DNA from: Adiantum capillus-veneris
Lineage: Eukaryota; Streptophyta; Polypodiopsida; Polypodiales; Pteridaceae
Assembly (NCBI GenBank): GCA_014529385.2
Contig: CM043969.1
Location: 73,383,676 to 73,447,675, forward strand
Direction: 5' to 3'
DNA: 64,000 nt
In this document: positions 37,104 through 47,388 of the stretch, in pieces
How positions within the stretch are numbered: position 1 is the first letter of the stretch
Layout of the letters: the number at the start of each line of letters is the position of its first letter
Made by a program: the position numbers and the translations under genes
The notes under the pieces: model-generated
Seen by the model: the letters and a program-made list of their open reading frames with translations, nothing else
Told to the model about the DNA's origin: nothing
The model's database searches: none

Positions 37104-38696
37104 TGTCATAATAATCAATATCTAATTCTCCTAAATGATTTTCTCATATTAAACTGATCATTTAATGTGGGGAAGTGCCAAGGGAGAAAAAGCTAGAATA
37201 TTGGTTAAGTTAGCAGACCGGCCACAGTAGGGATCCAAAGGAGGGAAAATAGGGATCCAAAGGGGGGGGCCATCTGCAAAAGAGCCATGTGAAACAACGG
37301 GCTAAAAAGACCCTAAGGTTCAGCCCATTAAGACTTCCAAAATGCTAAGGTTCCAAAATTCAAAGGTTGTGTCCAAAGGTCAACCTTAGGGAAAATTGGA
37401 TGCTTAGTGTGTGTGCCCAAAAAGTCTTTCTGCATCCCTACATGGGAGGGGGCGAGCCCCAAAGCTAGGGGATGAGAGAGAAAACCACACACACACACAC
37501 ATGCTCCCTTTACACAAAGGGAATGAGGGACACATGTCAGCTCCCTAGGCCAGATGCCCACAAGGTGTGCCCAATTCCTATTGGAAGACCCTTGAAGTGG
37601 ACCAATGAGAATTAAGCTAGAGTAAATCTAGTTTAATTAATTTAAAAACATTTAATAAAAGAAACCAATAAGAATTAAGTGTCCTAGAAGACTATTGGGC
37701 AGTCTCCCAAGGGGTCCAATGAGCATTCAGGAGCCCCATGGCTTGCCTGATTCCTATTGGCCAGGAGGCAAAGGGGTCCAATGAGAGTTTAGTTTAATTA
37801 TTTAATTACCTAAAGCTCTCACAAAAGGGGAAAGGGGGACACATGTCAGAAGGCTATCACTTATGCTGCTTAATCCCTATTGGCTTGACCTGGGGAGGTC
37901 CAATGAGGCAAAAGCCAGCCTAACTTAGCAGCTAGGGCTCGCCCAAGAGAGAGAGGGGGCTGATTTTTGCTTGGCATTCACACACACACTCTCACACTTG
38001 ACCATGTGTGAAGGAAAAACACTCTATCTCCTCCCAAGCTTTAATGGAGAGCTCATCACCTACTCCAAGCTTGTGAGATAGAAGCCTACATCAACACTCT
38101 CTTGGCATGTGGATGCAAATCCAACCAAGAGCCAAGCTTCAATGCATGCTCATCTTCTCTACCAAGCTAATTACTAAGCTAAGCTATGCTAATATGAGTG
38201 ATTATGTGAGGAGATGTACTTCTTTCTCGTAAGATACTTCTTTTTCCTCTCAATCTACTCTCATACCCTGCTAGCTCTCACCATCTTCGAAGGTGTGTGA
38301 GGTCTTGGGTCTGAGAACGGGGATAATTCAAGTTGTGTTTGATTAAGTGTTTTGCTTGGTGTATGAAGCTTCCATCTTCATTGCACTAGCTAGTCTTGAA
38401 GGAACACAAAGAATTGTATTGTACAATGTCTCTCTTGATGGGAGAAACCATAATACAAAGCCTTTTGGAGGGGGGACCGGCTCCATGCAAATCCGGTCCT
38501 CAACTGTTGTCAATAGTTTAATTGCTCTCTCTTTTGAAAGTATTGTCGATGCTATCTAACTAGGTGTTATGCTTTTTGTTGCTCTCTCCACCCAAGCACT
38601 CTTGTAATTATCATTAGGAATCTATTCTAATGAAATGCCCACTATGTTCATGCTAATTTCCGCTACAAATAAGATTTTAGACCATTAAATGTTACA
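37104..38696 (+). repeat. 5' LTR of element A
   Basis: This 1593 bp repeat starts TGTCATAATAATC and ends AAATGTTACA. It contains ten CCAAT boxes in alternating orientation at 37571-37904. The short open frames in it (for example 38347-38559) recur in both LTRs but show no recognisable protein and are probably not genes. Confidence 0.95.
37571..37904. promoter_or_regulatory. Array of alternating CCAAT/ATTGG boxes in LTR A
   Basis: CCAAT occurs at 37571, 37612, 37665, 37716, 37778 and 37900, and its complement ATTGG at 37580, 37694, 37756 and 37879. That makes ten boxes in 334 bp, several as facing pairs (CCTATTGG ... CCAATGAG). CCAAT is the core site of NF-Y factors. The same array persists in the related LTRs E (about 12025-12235) and C (about 59788-60116). 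Confidence 0.55.
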
Positions 38697-38697
38697 T

Positions 38698-38709
38698 TGG
38701 TATCAGAGC
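38698..38709 (+). other. Primer-binding site of element A
   Basis: TGGTATCAGAGC starts two bases after the LTR end and is complementary to the 3' end of initiator tRNA-Met. Confidence 0.92.
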
Positions 38710-39113
38710 TCAAGGTTTCTCTTTTCTTGCTCAAGAAGGGAGGTCCTCAAGCTAGCTACAAATGGTTGGTATTATTAATTGCCTGTGAGTAAGTAGAATA
38801 GGGATTTTTCAGCCTTGCAGTGCGCCTGCCTTTGTGCAGTTAACGGGGCATCACCGTCGAGAGCTATGGTCTTAATAGTGGAGTCCTACGGGGCTTGCCT
38901 ACGGCTTAACCACTATTGAGCTATTAGAAGCTTGACAGGAGCCGGTGCTGTTTTGGTGTCGAAAGACCCTCTCTTCTATTCCTTGCAATTAATGGTATTC
39001 GAGCCGCGGGTACAGTAGCTTGAGTGCTTTTTCTAAAGGGGTAAAGAGGAGTAGCAACTAGGGCTTGAAGTGCCAAAGTACACCTATAAAGTTTACACCT
39101 AAAAGTTGTTAGA

Positions 39114-42100
39114 ATGGCTGACAATATTAAAGAGAGTGAAATTAATGTTGATAACTTTGATTTTGCTCATGAGCAAGCTACTAATGATGCTTCAATGCTT
39201 GTTAATTATCTTGTTTCTAGGCTTCAACAAGCCATGGGCAATCCATCTCTCCAAAGTGAAGTGCAACGGCAGCTCCGTGCTCACGGGATTCTCCAAGTTC
39301 ATCACCATGACGAGAGAACACCTAGGAAGCCTCCTTGTGAGACTACCAAAAGAGGTCTCTCTCCGATTCGGGAAGAAGAAGAGAATCCATATGAAGGGCT
39401 CAAGAACTTACTTCTTGATGATGCATCTCCTTCCCAAAGGAGAACTCAAGAGCCTCCACCGAAGGAACGAGAAAGAAGCGAGTCTCCCGCCACCTCGGCG
39501 GAGATGGCTCCACGAAGACGGCGGGCTAAACGCTCTCCATCACCACCAAAGCGGAGAAGACCATCACACTCTTCTCCACGCCATAATTCAAAGAGGGATG
39601 ATAAAAAGCAAGAGAAGAAAAAGGCGAGAAAGAGGACACCCTCTTCTCCATCTTCTTCATCCTCTTCCTCTTATGAAAGCTATGGTGAAGATGACAAAGA
39701 TCAAGACAAGAAAAAGGCGAGAAAGAGGTCACCCTCTTCTCCATCTTCTTCAAATTCTTCATCTTCTGAAGAAAGTGATGGTGCAACTTTTGAACCATCA
39801 AAAAGAAGAGGCCATAGGAAATCCTATGCCGCATGGAAGAGGTCGTCCAAGCTGAAGAAATTCAAAGAGGGAGGGAAGAGCATCTCTTTCCTTACCTATG
39901 ATGGCACCTTCGGTGCTACAGACAAAGTTTTGGCCTTTATCCAGCAATTCGATGCGGCGTTTGGAGATGAGGGCTTCACGGAGTCCTCTAAGCTACGCCA
40001 TGTAGCTATGCACTTTCAAAAGTCCGCCAGACAATGGTGGTCTAGCCTACGAGCCAACGGTGAAGCTCCACGAACATGGAAGGCTTTAAGAGCTTCCATT
40101 ATGAAGCAGTTTTTGGCCACCGATGCCAAAGACAAAGTACTCACCGAATGGCGAAGCTTAAAGCTCTCTCCCAATGAATCCATCCACAAATATGTAGACA
40201 AGTTTTGGGACCTACAACTCAAAGCCACTGTCTTCAAAAAGTTGGATTTTGGAGAGCAAAAGCAACAATTTTGTGCGGGCTTAACCGAAGAAATGGCGGA
40301 GTATGTCAACTCCCAAAGGCCACGTACCATATCGGCGGTAATACACCATACTATGGTGGCCTCGCGAATCAATTTCCAAACGGGGGGTAAAAGAAATAAT
40401 AAGCCCCCGGAAAACAAGGGTTCCAATGAGCCTAAGGGGAAGGACAATGTCCAAAAGTCTCCTAAGGGCAATTCCAACAAAGCTAAAGAGAAGGGAGTTT
40501 ACAAAGGAAAGAATAAACTCTCTCCTGAAGAGCTTGAGCGTTATCGTAAAGATAACCGGTGTTTCAAGTGCGGCGAACAAGGGCATGCATACCGCGCTTG
40601 TCCCCAAAAGAACAACCGCCAAGATCCTCCTAGAGCTTCTTTGGTTGAAATCCAAGAGGAGGAGATTCACCAAACTCATCACAAAGGATCTCCTCTATGC
40701 CATGCTTGGGGAAAGGTAAGAGAACATGATGCTTTTATTCTCTTTGACCCTGGTTCTACTCACAATTTCATATCTATGGAGTTAGCCACCAAGCTAGGCA
40801 TACAATCCTACGAGATGGGAGATATCCTACCCGCAGACAGTGCCTTCAAGGGGCAAGAAGCTTCAGTCACTCCCTTAATCGGGAAATTGAGGCTTCATGT
40901 CCAAGGCTATGTGGACAAAGAGGATTTCTTTATCTCTCCTCTCAAGCATGAGGATGTAATCCTAGGGGCACCATGGTTTGACCGTCTGGCTGCCCATGTT
41001 AAATTTCCTGAAAGGAGAATCTCCTTTAAGTTCAGGGAAAAGGACATGTATATAGATGCTAGGGAGATGGGTAACACCATCCCCATTGTACATACACCAG
41101 CTTTCAACAAGTCAATAAAGAGCTCTATTTCCGTGTACATGATTTTTGTTAAAGATTCTCAAAATGAACCTAATGCTTTAGCAAAAGAAAATAAAAGCAA
41201 CCAAAAGGAATTAGAGTTATCCAATTTTCTCAAGGGGTTTCAAGATGTCTTTATTGACGACATCCCTTGTGAGCTACCTCCTAAACGAGGTAATGACGAC
41301 CATGCAATTGAACTTCTTCCAGGAAGTTCACCGCCTAACAAACCTCCTTATAGAGTTTCTCAAGCTCAACAAGAGGAGATTATGCGGCAAGTGCATGAGT
41401 TAATTGAGAAGGGCATGGTTAGGCCTAGCTCATCTCCATTTTGCTCACCTGTGCTATTAGTGCAAAAGAAAGACGGCACATATCGTATGTGTGTCGACTA
41501 TAGAGCACTAAATAGGATCACTATCAAGAATAGGTTTCCCGTTCCACGGGTAGAAGACCTATTTGATAAGCTACAAGGATCGACCTACTTCAGTAGGATT
41601 GACCTAAAAAGTGGCTATCATCAAATAAGGATAGTTGATCAAGACATTGTAAAGACCGCATTTCGTACTACATTTGGTCTTTACGAATACATTGTCATGC
41701 CTTTTGGCTTGACTAATGCACCAGCCACATTTAACCGCTTGATGGAGAAGCTGTTCAGACCTCATCGAACCTTCACTGGAGTGTTCTTTGATGATATTAT
41801 CATCTACTCTAATTCATTAGAGGAACACAAGCAACACCTCCAGGTAATATTTCAAGTTTTAAGAGAGAATAAACTTTATGTTAATCGAAAGAAAAGTGAA
41901 TTTTTCTTGCAAGAGATTCAATATTTAGGTCACATTATCTCTCAAGATGGAATCCAAATGGATCCATCCAAGTTAGAGGTAATAAAAGGATGGCCTAAAC
42001 CAAGGAATCTTCATGAACTAAGAAGCTTTATAGGTATGTGTGCATACTATAGACGCTTCATAGAAAAGTTCTCACAAATTGCGGGACCATTACATGACCT

Positions 42101-44063
42101 AACAAAGAAAAATGTTAGGTATACGTGGTCTGCTAAGGAGAACAATGCTTTCGAAAAGCTTAAAGAAAAGCTTATCTCTCAACCTGTGCTTACACTACCG
42201 GATCTCTCAAAACCATTTGAGGTCCAATGTGATGCTTGTGGTGATTGCCTTGGGGCTGTTTTGCTCCAAGAAGGGCACGCCATAGGCTATGAGAGTCGAA
42301 GGCTCGACCCTGTTGAGCAAGCTCTAGGCATATACGAAAAAGAACTCCTTGCAGTTCTACATGCCTTAGACTCATGGAAGCACTATTTATTGGGGACTCC
42401 TTTCATTCTGCGAACGGATCACCAAAGTCTTAAGTACTTCATGACGCAGACCAAGCTCTCCGACAAACAAATGAGGTGGGCAAATTTCCTTTCGCAATTT
42501 CATTTTCATATTGCTCACATTGCTGGCAAGCATAATCAAGTAGCCGATGCACTCTCAAGAAGACCGAGAGTGAATGCGGTTTCCATAGCAACTCACAATG
42601 ATCTATCTTCAATGATAGATGAGTATGCTATTGATCCCGATTTTAGAGATGTGATTTCAGCCCTTGCATTAGGGAAGAAAGAAGAACCATTTACTTTACA
42701 AGATGGTTATCTTCTCTATGGCAATAGACTATGCGTTACTAACTCACTACGTGAGAAAGTAATGTATGAATCTCATGCTCCTCCATATGCGGGGCATAGA
42801 GGGATTCAGTCTACCCTAAAGGGAATTGAAACATATTTCTATTGGCCTACCATGAAAGTGAACATACATGAGTATGTTTCCAAATGTGTGGTATGTCAAA
42901 AGACAAAATTTGATAGAGGGAAGCAACTTGGATTGCTTCAACCCTTGCCAATCCCTAATTCACCGTGGGAGAGCATATCCATGGATTTTATCTTTGGATT
43001 GCCTAAGTCTATCCATGGGAATACGGGAATATGGACGATAGTAGACAGGTTTAGTAAACAAGCTCATTTTATACCTGTCAAAAAGACTATCAAAGCCCAT
43101 CAAATGGCAACCCTCTTCATTTCACAAATTTTTAAGTACCATGGCTTGCCAATGTCCATAGTGTCGGATAGAGATCCTAGAATGACCAGTAATTTCTGGA
43201 AGGGTCTCTTTGAGAATTTAGGAACAAGGCTAAACTTCTCTTCGGCCTATCATCCACAAACTGATGGCCAAAGTGAAATAGCTAACCTAACTATTCTCGA
43301 TCTACTAAAAGCCTATGTAACGGAAGTAGATCAAAGATCCCAATGGGAGAAGTACTTACCCTTAGTAGAGTATGCTTACAATAACACTGTACATACTTCT
43401 ACAGGAAAAGCACCTTTCGAGGTAATTGAGGGAAGATCAAAAAGTCCCTTGCTACTTAAGGTACATGGGAAGATCTTCGCTGCAGATGAGTATAGCCGAG
43501 ACCTACAAGAATCTTTCCAAAAGATTAAGGATGCTATCTCTATCTCACAGCAAAGGCAAAAGGCTGCTGCTGACAAGCAGAGAAGAGCCCAAGCCTTTAA
43601 AGAAAACGATTGGGTCTTGTTAAAGTTTCCCAAGGCTCGATTAAGGCACACGACGGGCAAGAATCCTACGGGCCACCAAAAGTACTATGCTAAACTAGCA
43701 AAAAGGTACTATGGTCCCTTCCAGATTCTTAGGCCAATCAATGAGATGGCCTATCAACTTAAGTTGCCCAATCATTGGCTCATACACAATGCTTTTCATG
43801 TGAGCCTTTTAAAGCCTTACAAAGGAGAGCCACCTCAAGAACCAACTATTGAAGACCCACCGGAAATCGAGGACCACGAGGAGGTGCTGCAGCCCGAGTC
43901 CATTCTCCGACATGAAGACAAGGTATTAAGAGGCGGTAAGACTATCAGACGATATCTTATTAAGTTTAAGAATTATCCTTTTGAAGATGCTAGATGGATG
44001 CAAGGCATACAATTAAAGGATAACCTAAACCTTGTCAATGCTTACAATGCTTCCCAAGAGTAA
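39114..44063 (+). CDS. Gag-Pol polyprotein of element A, intact (1649 aa)
   Basis: A single frame encodes all replication functions. Residues 1-235 are charged and Ser/Arg/Lys-rich, with a doubled KKKARKR/PSSPSSS block. Gag capsid is about 240-390. The zinc knuckle CFKCGEQGHAYRAC is near 483. Protease has LFDPGSTHNFIS near 543 (DPG where DSG is usual). RT has FFDDIIIYS near 892. RNase H starts near 1040. The integrase zinc finger (HAPPYAGHRG ... CVVCQ) is near 1222-1265, and the DDE core has SMDFIFGLP, SDRDPRMTSNFW and HPQTDGQSE. A chromodomain-like tail with YLIKFKNYPFEDARW follows. The ATG at 39114 opens the frame about 400 bp after the primer site. Length and order are typical of a plant chromovirus. 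Confidence 0.95.
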   Translation: MADNIKESEINVDNFDFAHEQATNDASMLVNYLVSRLQQAMGNPSLQSEVQRQLRAHGILQVHHHDERTPRKPPCETTKRGLSPIREEEENPYEGLKNLLLDDASPSQRRTQEPPPKERERSESPATSAEMAPRRRRAKRSPSPPKRRRPSHSSPRHNSKRDDKKQEKKKARKRTPSSPSSSSSSSYESYGEDDKDQDKKKARKRSPSSPSSSNSSSSEESDGATFEPSKRRGHRKSYAAWKRSSKLKKFKEGGKSISFLTYDGTFGATDKVLAFIQQFDAAFGDEGFTESSKLRHVAMHFQKSARQWWSSLRANGEAPRTWKALRASIMKQFLATDAKDKVLTEWRSLKLSPNESIHKYVDKFWDLQLKATVFKKLDFGEQKQQFCAGLTEEMAEYVNSQRPRTISAVIHHTMVASRINFQTGGKRNNKPPENKGSNEPKGKDNVQKSPKGNSNKAKEKGVYKGKNKLSPEELERYRKDNRCFKCGEQGHAYRACPQKNNRQDPPRASLVEIQEEEIHQTHHKGSPLCHAWGKVREHDAFILFDPGSTHNFISMELATKLGIQSYEMGDILPADSAFKGQEASVTPLIGKLRLHVQGYVDKEDFFISPLKHEDVILGAPWFDRLAAHVKFPERRISFKFREKDMYIDAREMGNTIPIVHTPAFNKSIKSSISVYMIFVKDSQNEPNALAKENKSNQKELELSNFLKGFQDVFIDDIPCELPPKRGNDDHAIELLPGSSPPNKPPYRVSQAQQEEIMRQVHELIEKGMVRPSSSPFCSPVLLVQKKDGTYRMCVDYRALNRITIKNRFPVPRVEDLFDKLQGSTYFSRIDLKSGYHQIRIVDQDIVKTAFRTTFGLYEYIVMPFGLTNAPATFNRLMEKLFRPHRTFTGVFFDDIIIYSNSLEEHKQHLQVIFQVLRENKLYVNRKKSEFFLQEIQYLGHIISQDGIQMDPSKLEVIKGWPKPRNLHELRSFIGMCAYYRRFIEKFSQIAGPLHDLTKKNVRYTWSAKENNAFEKLKEKLISQPVLTLPDLSKPFEVQCDACGDCLGAVLLQEGHAIGYESRRLDPVEQALGIYEKELLAVLHALDSWKHYLLGTPFILRTDHQSLKYFMTQTKLSDKQMRWANFLSQFHFHIAHIAGKHNQVADALSRRPRVNAVSIATHNDLSSMIDEYAIDPDFRDVISALALGKKEEPFTLQDGYLLYGNRLCVTNSLREKVMYESHAPPYAGHRGIQSTLKGIETYFYWPTMKVNIHEYVSKCVVCQKTKFDRGKQLGLLQPLPIPNSPWESISMDFIFGLPKSIHGNTGIWTIVDRFSKQAHFIPVKKTIKAHQMATLFISQIFKYHGLPMSIVSDRDPRMTSNFWKGLFENLGTRLNFSSAYHPQTDGQSEIANLTILDLLKAYVTEVDQRSQWEKYLPLVEYAYNNTVHTSTGKAPFEVIEGRSKSPLLLKVHGKIFAADEYSRDLQESFQKIKDAISISQQRQKAAADKQRRAQAFKENDWVLLKFPKARLRHTTGKNPTGHQKYYAKLAKRYYGPFQILRPINEMAYQLKLPNHWLIHNAFHVSLLKPYKGEPPQEPTIEDPPEIEDHEEVLQPESILRHEDKVLRGGKTIRRYLIKFKNYPFEDARWMQGIQLKDNLNLVNAYNASQE

Positions 44064-44404
44064 GCAAATGTACAAAATGTTAAAAATGAACAAAAATTTT
44101 TGTCTTATAAGACTCTCTTTTTCTTGATTTGTGCACAAAAATGAAGTAGTATGCATGCTTAGATCAAGTTTGTGGGGACGACGTCTCCCAAACACCAAGT
44201 AGAGCTTGTCACTCTACTATGGAAGACTGATAGGACTAATGTGCAGACATGCTTGCGGCAGCCTCAGGCTCTCAAGCGCCAAATGGACTAGTCATCCATT
44301 ATGGAATGATGTCGTAGGGTAACATAGGGATCCTCTACCCGCTAAGAAAAGGACTCATGCATATGCTTTATCTTCTCTATACCATAGTCGAGGACGACTA
44401 TGAT

Positions 44405-44419
44405 TTCAAGAGAGAGGTA
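44405..44419 (+). other. Polypurine tract of element A
   Basis: The purine-rich stretch TTCAAGAGAGAGGTA lies immediately upstream of the 3' LTR at 44421, where plus-strand DNA synthesis would be primed. Confidence 0.7.
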
Positions 44420-44420
44420 A

Positions 44421-46012
44421 TGTCATAATAATCAATATCTAATTCTCCTAAATGATTTTCTCATATTAAACTGATCATTTAATGTGGGGAAGTGCCAAGG
44501 GAGAAAAAGCTAGAATATTGGTTAAGTTAGCAGACCGGCCACAGTAGGGATCCAAAGGAGGGAAAATAGGGATCCAAAGGGGGGGCCATCTGCAAAAGAG
44601 CCATGTGAAACAACGGGCTAAAAAGACCCTAAGGTTCAGCCCATTAAGACTTCCAAAATGCTAAGGTTCCAAAATTCAAAGGTTGTGTCCAAAGGTCAAC
44701 CTTAGGGAAAATTGGATGCTTAGTGTGTGTGCCCAAAAAGTCTTTCTGCATCCCTACATGGGAGGGGGCGAGCCCCAAAGCTAGGGGATGAGAGAGAAAA
44801 CCACACACACACACACAGGCTCCCTTTACACAAAGGGAATGAGGGACACATGTCAGCTCCCTAGGCCAGATGCCCACAAGGTGTGCCCAATTCCTATTGG
44901 AAGACCCTTGAAGTGGACCAATGAGAATTAAGCTAGAGTAAATCTAGTTTAATTAATTTAAAAACATTTAATAAAAGAAACCAATAAGAATTAAGTGTCC
45001 TAGAAGACTATTGGGCAGTCTCCCAAGGGGTCCAATGAGCATTCAGGAGCCCCATGGCTTGCCTGATTCCTATTGGCCAGGAGGCAAAGGGGTCCAATGA
45101 GAGTTTAGTTTAATTATTTAATTACCTAAAGCTCTCACAAAAGGGGAAAGGGGGACACATGTCAGAAGGCTATCACTTATGCTGCTTAATCCCTATTGGC
45201 TTGACCTGGGGAGGTCCAATGAGGCAAAAGCCAGCCTAACTTAGCAGCTAGGGCTCGCCCAAGAGAGAGAGGGGGCTGATTTTTGCTTGGCATTCACACA
45301 CACACTCTCACACTTGACCATGTGTGAAGGAAAAACACTCTATCTCCTCCCAAGCTTTAATGGAGAGCTCATCACCTACTCCAAGCTTGTGAGATAGAAG
45401 CCTACATCAACACTCTCTTGGCATGTGGATGCAAATCCAACCAAGAGCCAAGCTTCAATGCATGCTCATCTTCTCTACCAAGCTAATTACTAAGCTAAGC
45501 TATGCTAATATGAGTGATTATGTGAGGAGATGTACTTCTTTCTCGTAAGATACTTCTTTTTCCTCTCAATCTACTCTCATACCCTGCTAGCTCTCACCAT
45601 CTTCGAAGGTGTGTGAGGTCTTGGGTCTGAGAACGGGGATAATTCAAGTTGTGTTTGATTAAGTGTTTTGCTTGGTGTATGAAGCTTCCATCTTCATTGC
45701 ACTAGCTAGTCTTGAAGGAACACAAAGAATTGTATTGTACAATGTCTCTCTTGATGGGAGAAACCATAATACAAAGCCTTTTGGAGGGGGGACCGGCTCC
45801 ATGCAAATCCGGTCCTCAACTGTTGTCAATAGTTTAATTGCTCTCTCTTTTGAAAGTATTGTCGATGCTATCTAACTAGGTGTTATGCTTTTTGTTGCTC
45901 TCTCCACCCAAGCACTCTTGTAATTATCATTAGGAATCTATTCTAATGAAATGCCCACTATGTTCATGCTAATTTCCGCTACAAATAAGATTTTAGACCA
46001 TTAAATGTTACA
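44421..46012 (+). repeat. 3' LTR of element A
   Basis: This 1592 bp repeat is nearly identical to 37104-38696, followed by the second target duplication copy CCTAG at 46013-46017. Confidence 0.95.
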
Positions 46013-46017
46013 CCTAG

Positions 46018-46944
46018 TAAGAACATTGCACGCAAGAGTTCAACTCTACCAAGTTTGGCAGAGTTTGTAAAACTATGCCCCTCTCCTCTCCCTACCTTCT
46101 CTCATCTTCCACGATGGAGTGAAGAAGAATAAGACAATGCAAAGACAACATTCGCAACAAAATCAATGGGAACACAACAAAACTGCGTGCATCAACAAAG
46201 CTATGTTGCCTTAGCATGGGAATACACTCCTATTCAACGGCATCTACATTCGAAGTGAAAGGGTAATCAAAAACATAAAAATAAAAGGAAAATTACCCGA
46301 ATACCCTTTTAATTTGTGAAAATTCCCAAAATACTGCTCACATTGTATAAACTCCCAAACTACCCCCGGTTGTGAGACTAAATTTCTCCAAAAATAAAAA
46401 AATTTGTTGCTTTTCATAAGAAGATTGATTGTCTATCATACAATATGCTAAAACTAGAATTCGAGTTGGTTATGTAGGCTTTGGAGTTGAATTCCTTCAT
46501 TAGTTTTAGACATAATTGCCTTTTTTGCTAGGTAATTTGTGACAAATTACATGCCAAGGACTAAAAAACGCATCTCAACTGTCGAAAAGAAATAAAGATG
46601 ATAAAATCTTCAACAATCCAACCAAAATAGATAAAGGTATTTTGGGAATTTCCACGAATTAGAGCCTTTTAGAGGGGTATTTGCGAAGCGAGAGACGACA
46701 GTGGGCAACTGGTAAATAGCAAGCGAGGAGAGAAGCAAGAAAGGTTGGCGCTAGGCAAACGGTGGAGCCGTGCAGCATGCAAGGAAGAGGCGGGCCAAAT
46801 GGAGACCAACGAAACGGCACAGAGAGCAGCATGCTTTTTTAGATATGGCAAGGGCTTGGAGAGGGGGTAGCCAGCAACATGCGATGAACAAGTCAGCTGA
46901 GTACAATCTTGGGAGAGATCAATATCCGACGCTATAGCCAAACA

Positions 46945-46947
<3 letters not shown>
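46018..46947. other. Intergenic flank of element A
   Basis: This continues the sequence interrupted by element A. It is AT-rich and no gene or element is recognised. Confidence 0.5.

Positions 46948-46996
<49 letters not shown>
46948..46996. repeat. (TC)24 microsatellite
   Basis: A perfect TC dinucleotide run of 49 bp, followed by a GCGCGCG-rich stretch. Confidence 0.95.
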
Positions 46997-47001
<5 letters not shown>

Positions 47002-47149
47002 GTGCACGCGTGCGCGCGCGTTTGGGCTTGAGGGAATGATCTGTCCGCACACAGGCTTGTTTTCGAACTTTCTCAGGCTAAGGTCTGGTTAGCAAGAGGA
47101 GGGATGACGGATAACAAAGCCGATGTTTTGCTTTTAGAGCCAGTATATA

Positions 47150-47300
47150 AGCATTTCAAAACTTCTCAAAATAGTCTGCAGCGCCGCGGACTGTTTTCAC
47201 TAGTTTTTAGACCTTGAGTATGTATGTTTGCTTATAAGTTATAAGCATTTCAAAACTCCTAAAAAACAGTCCGCGGCGCCGCGTGCTGTTTTCAGGATCT
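47150..47300. repeat. Paired GC-rich direct and inverted repeat
   Basis: AAGCATTTCAAAACT followed by a GCGCCGCGGACTG-type core occurs at about 47150-47200 and again at 47243-47300. The cores at 47181-47197 (GCGCCGCGGACTGTTTT) and 47263-47279 are perfect inverted repeats of 17 bp, and the second core is itself palindromic (CCGCGGCGCCGCG). It lies just upstream of the GGQ pseudogene. Its function is unknown. Confidence 0.6.
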
Positions 47301-47312
47301 CTCTGTGTGAGT

Positions 47313-47344
<32 letters not shown>

Positions 47345-47388
47345 GCCAATATGCCCGTGTGGGAGCTCGGAACGCGATGTAGCTGTTG

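Larger units (their letters stand above)
37104..46012 (+). mobile_element. Element A: complete Ty3/gypsy chromovirus (TSD CCTAG)
   Basis: This 8909 bp LTR retrotransposon has near-identical LTRs (37104-38696 and 44421-46012) and a perfect target duplication CCTAG at 37099-37103 and 46013-46017. It also has an initiator tRNA-Met primer site, an uninterrupted gag-pol frame ending in a chromodomain-like region, and a polypurine tract. The only LTR differences noticed are in a G run and the end of a CA run, so insertion was recent and the copy may still be competent. Elements C and E are relatives. Confidence 0.95.

Noticed and set aside
38347..38559. 70-codon frame repeated identically at 45663-45875
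   Set aside because: Both copies lie in the two LTRs of element A, so identity reflects LTR duplication. No known domain, and relatives C and E do not keep the frame.
39106..39855. 249-codon frame overlapping the start of gag-pol in element A
   Set aside because: It is an alternate-frame shadow of the Ser/Lys-rich Gag N-terminus with no recognisable content of its own.
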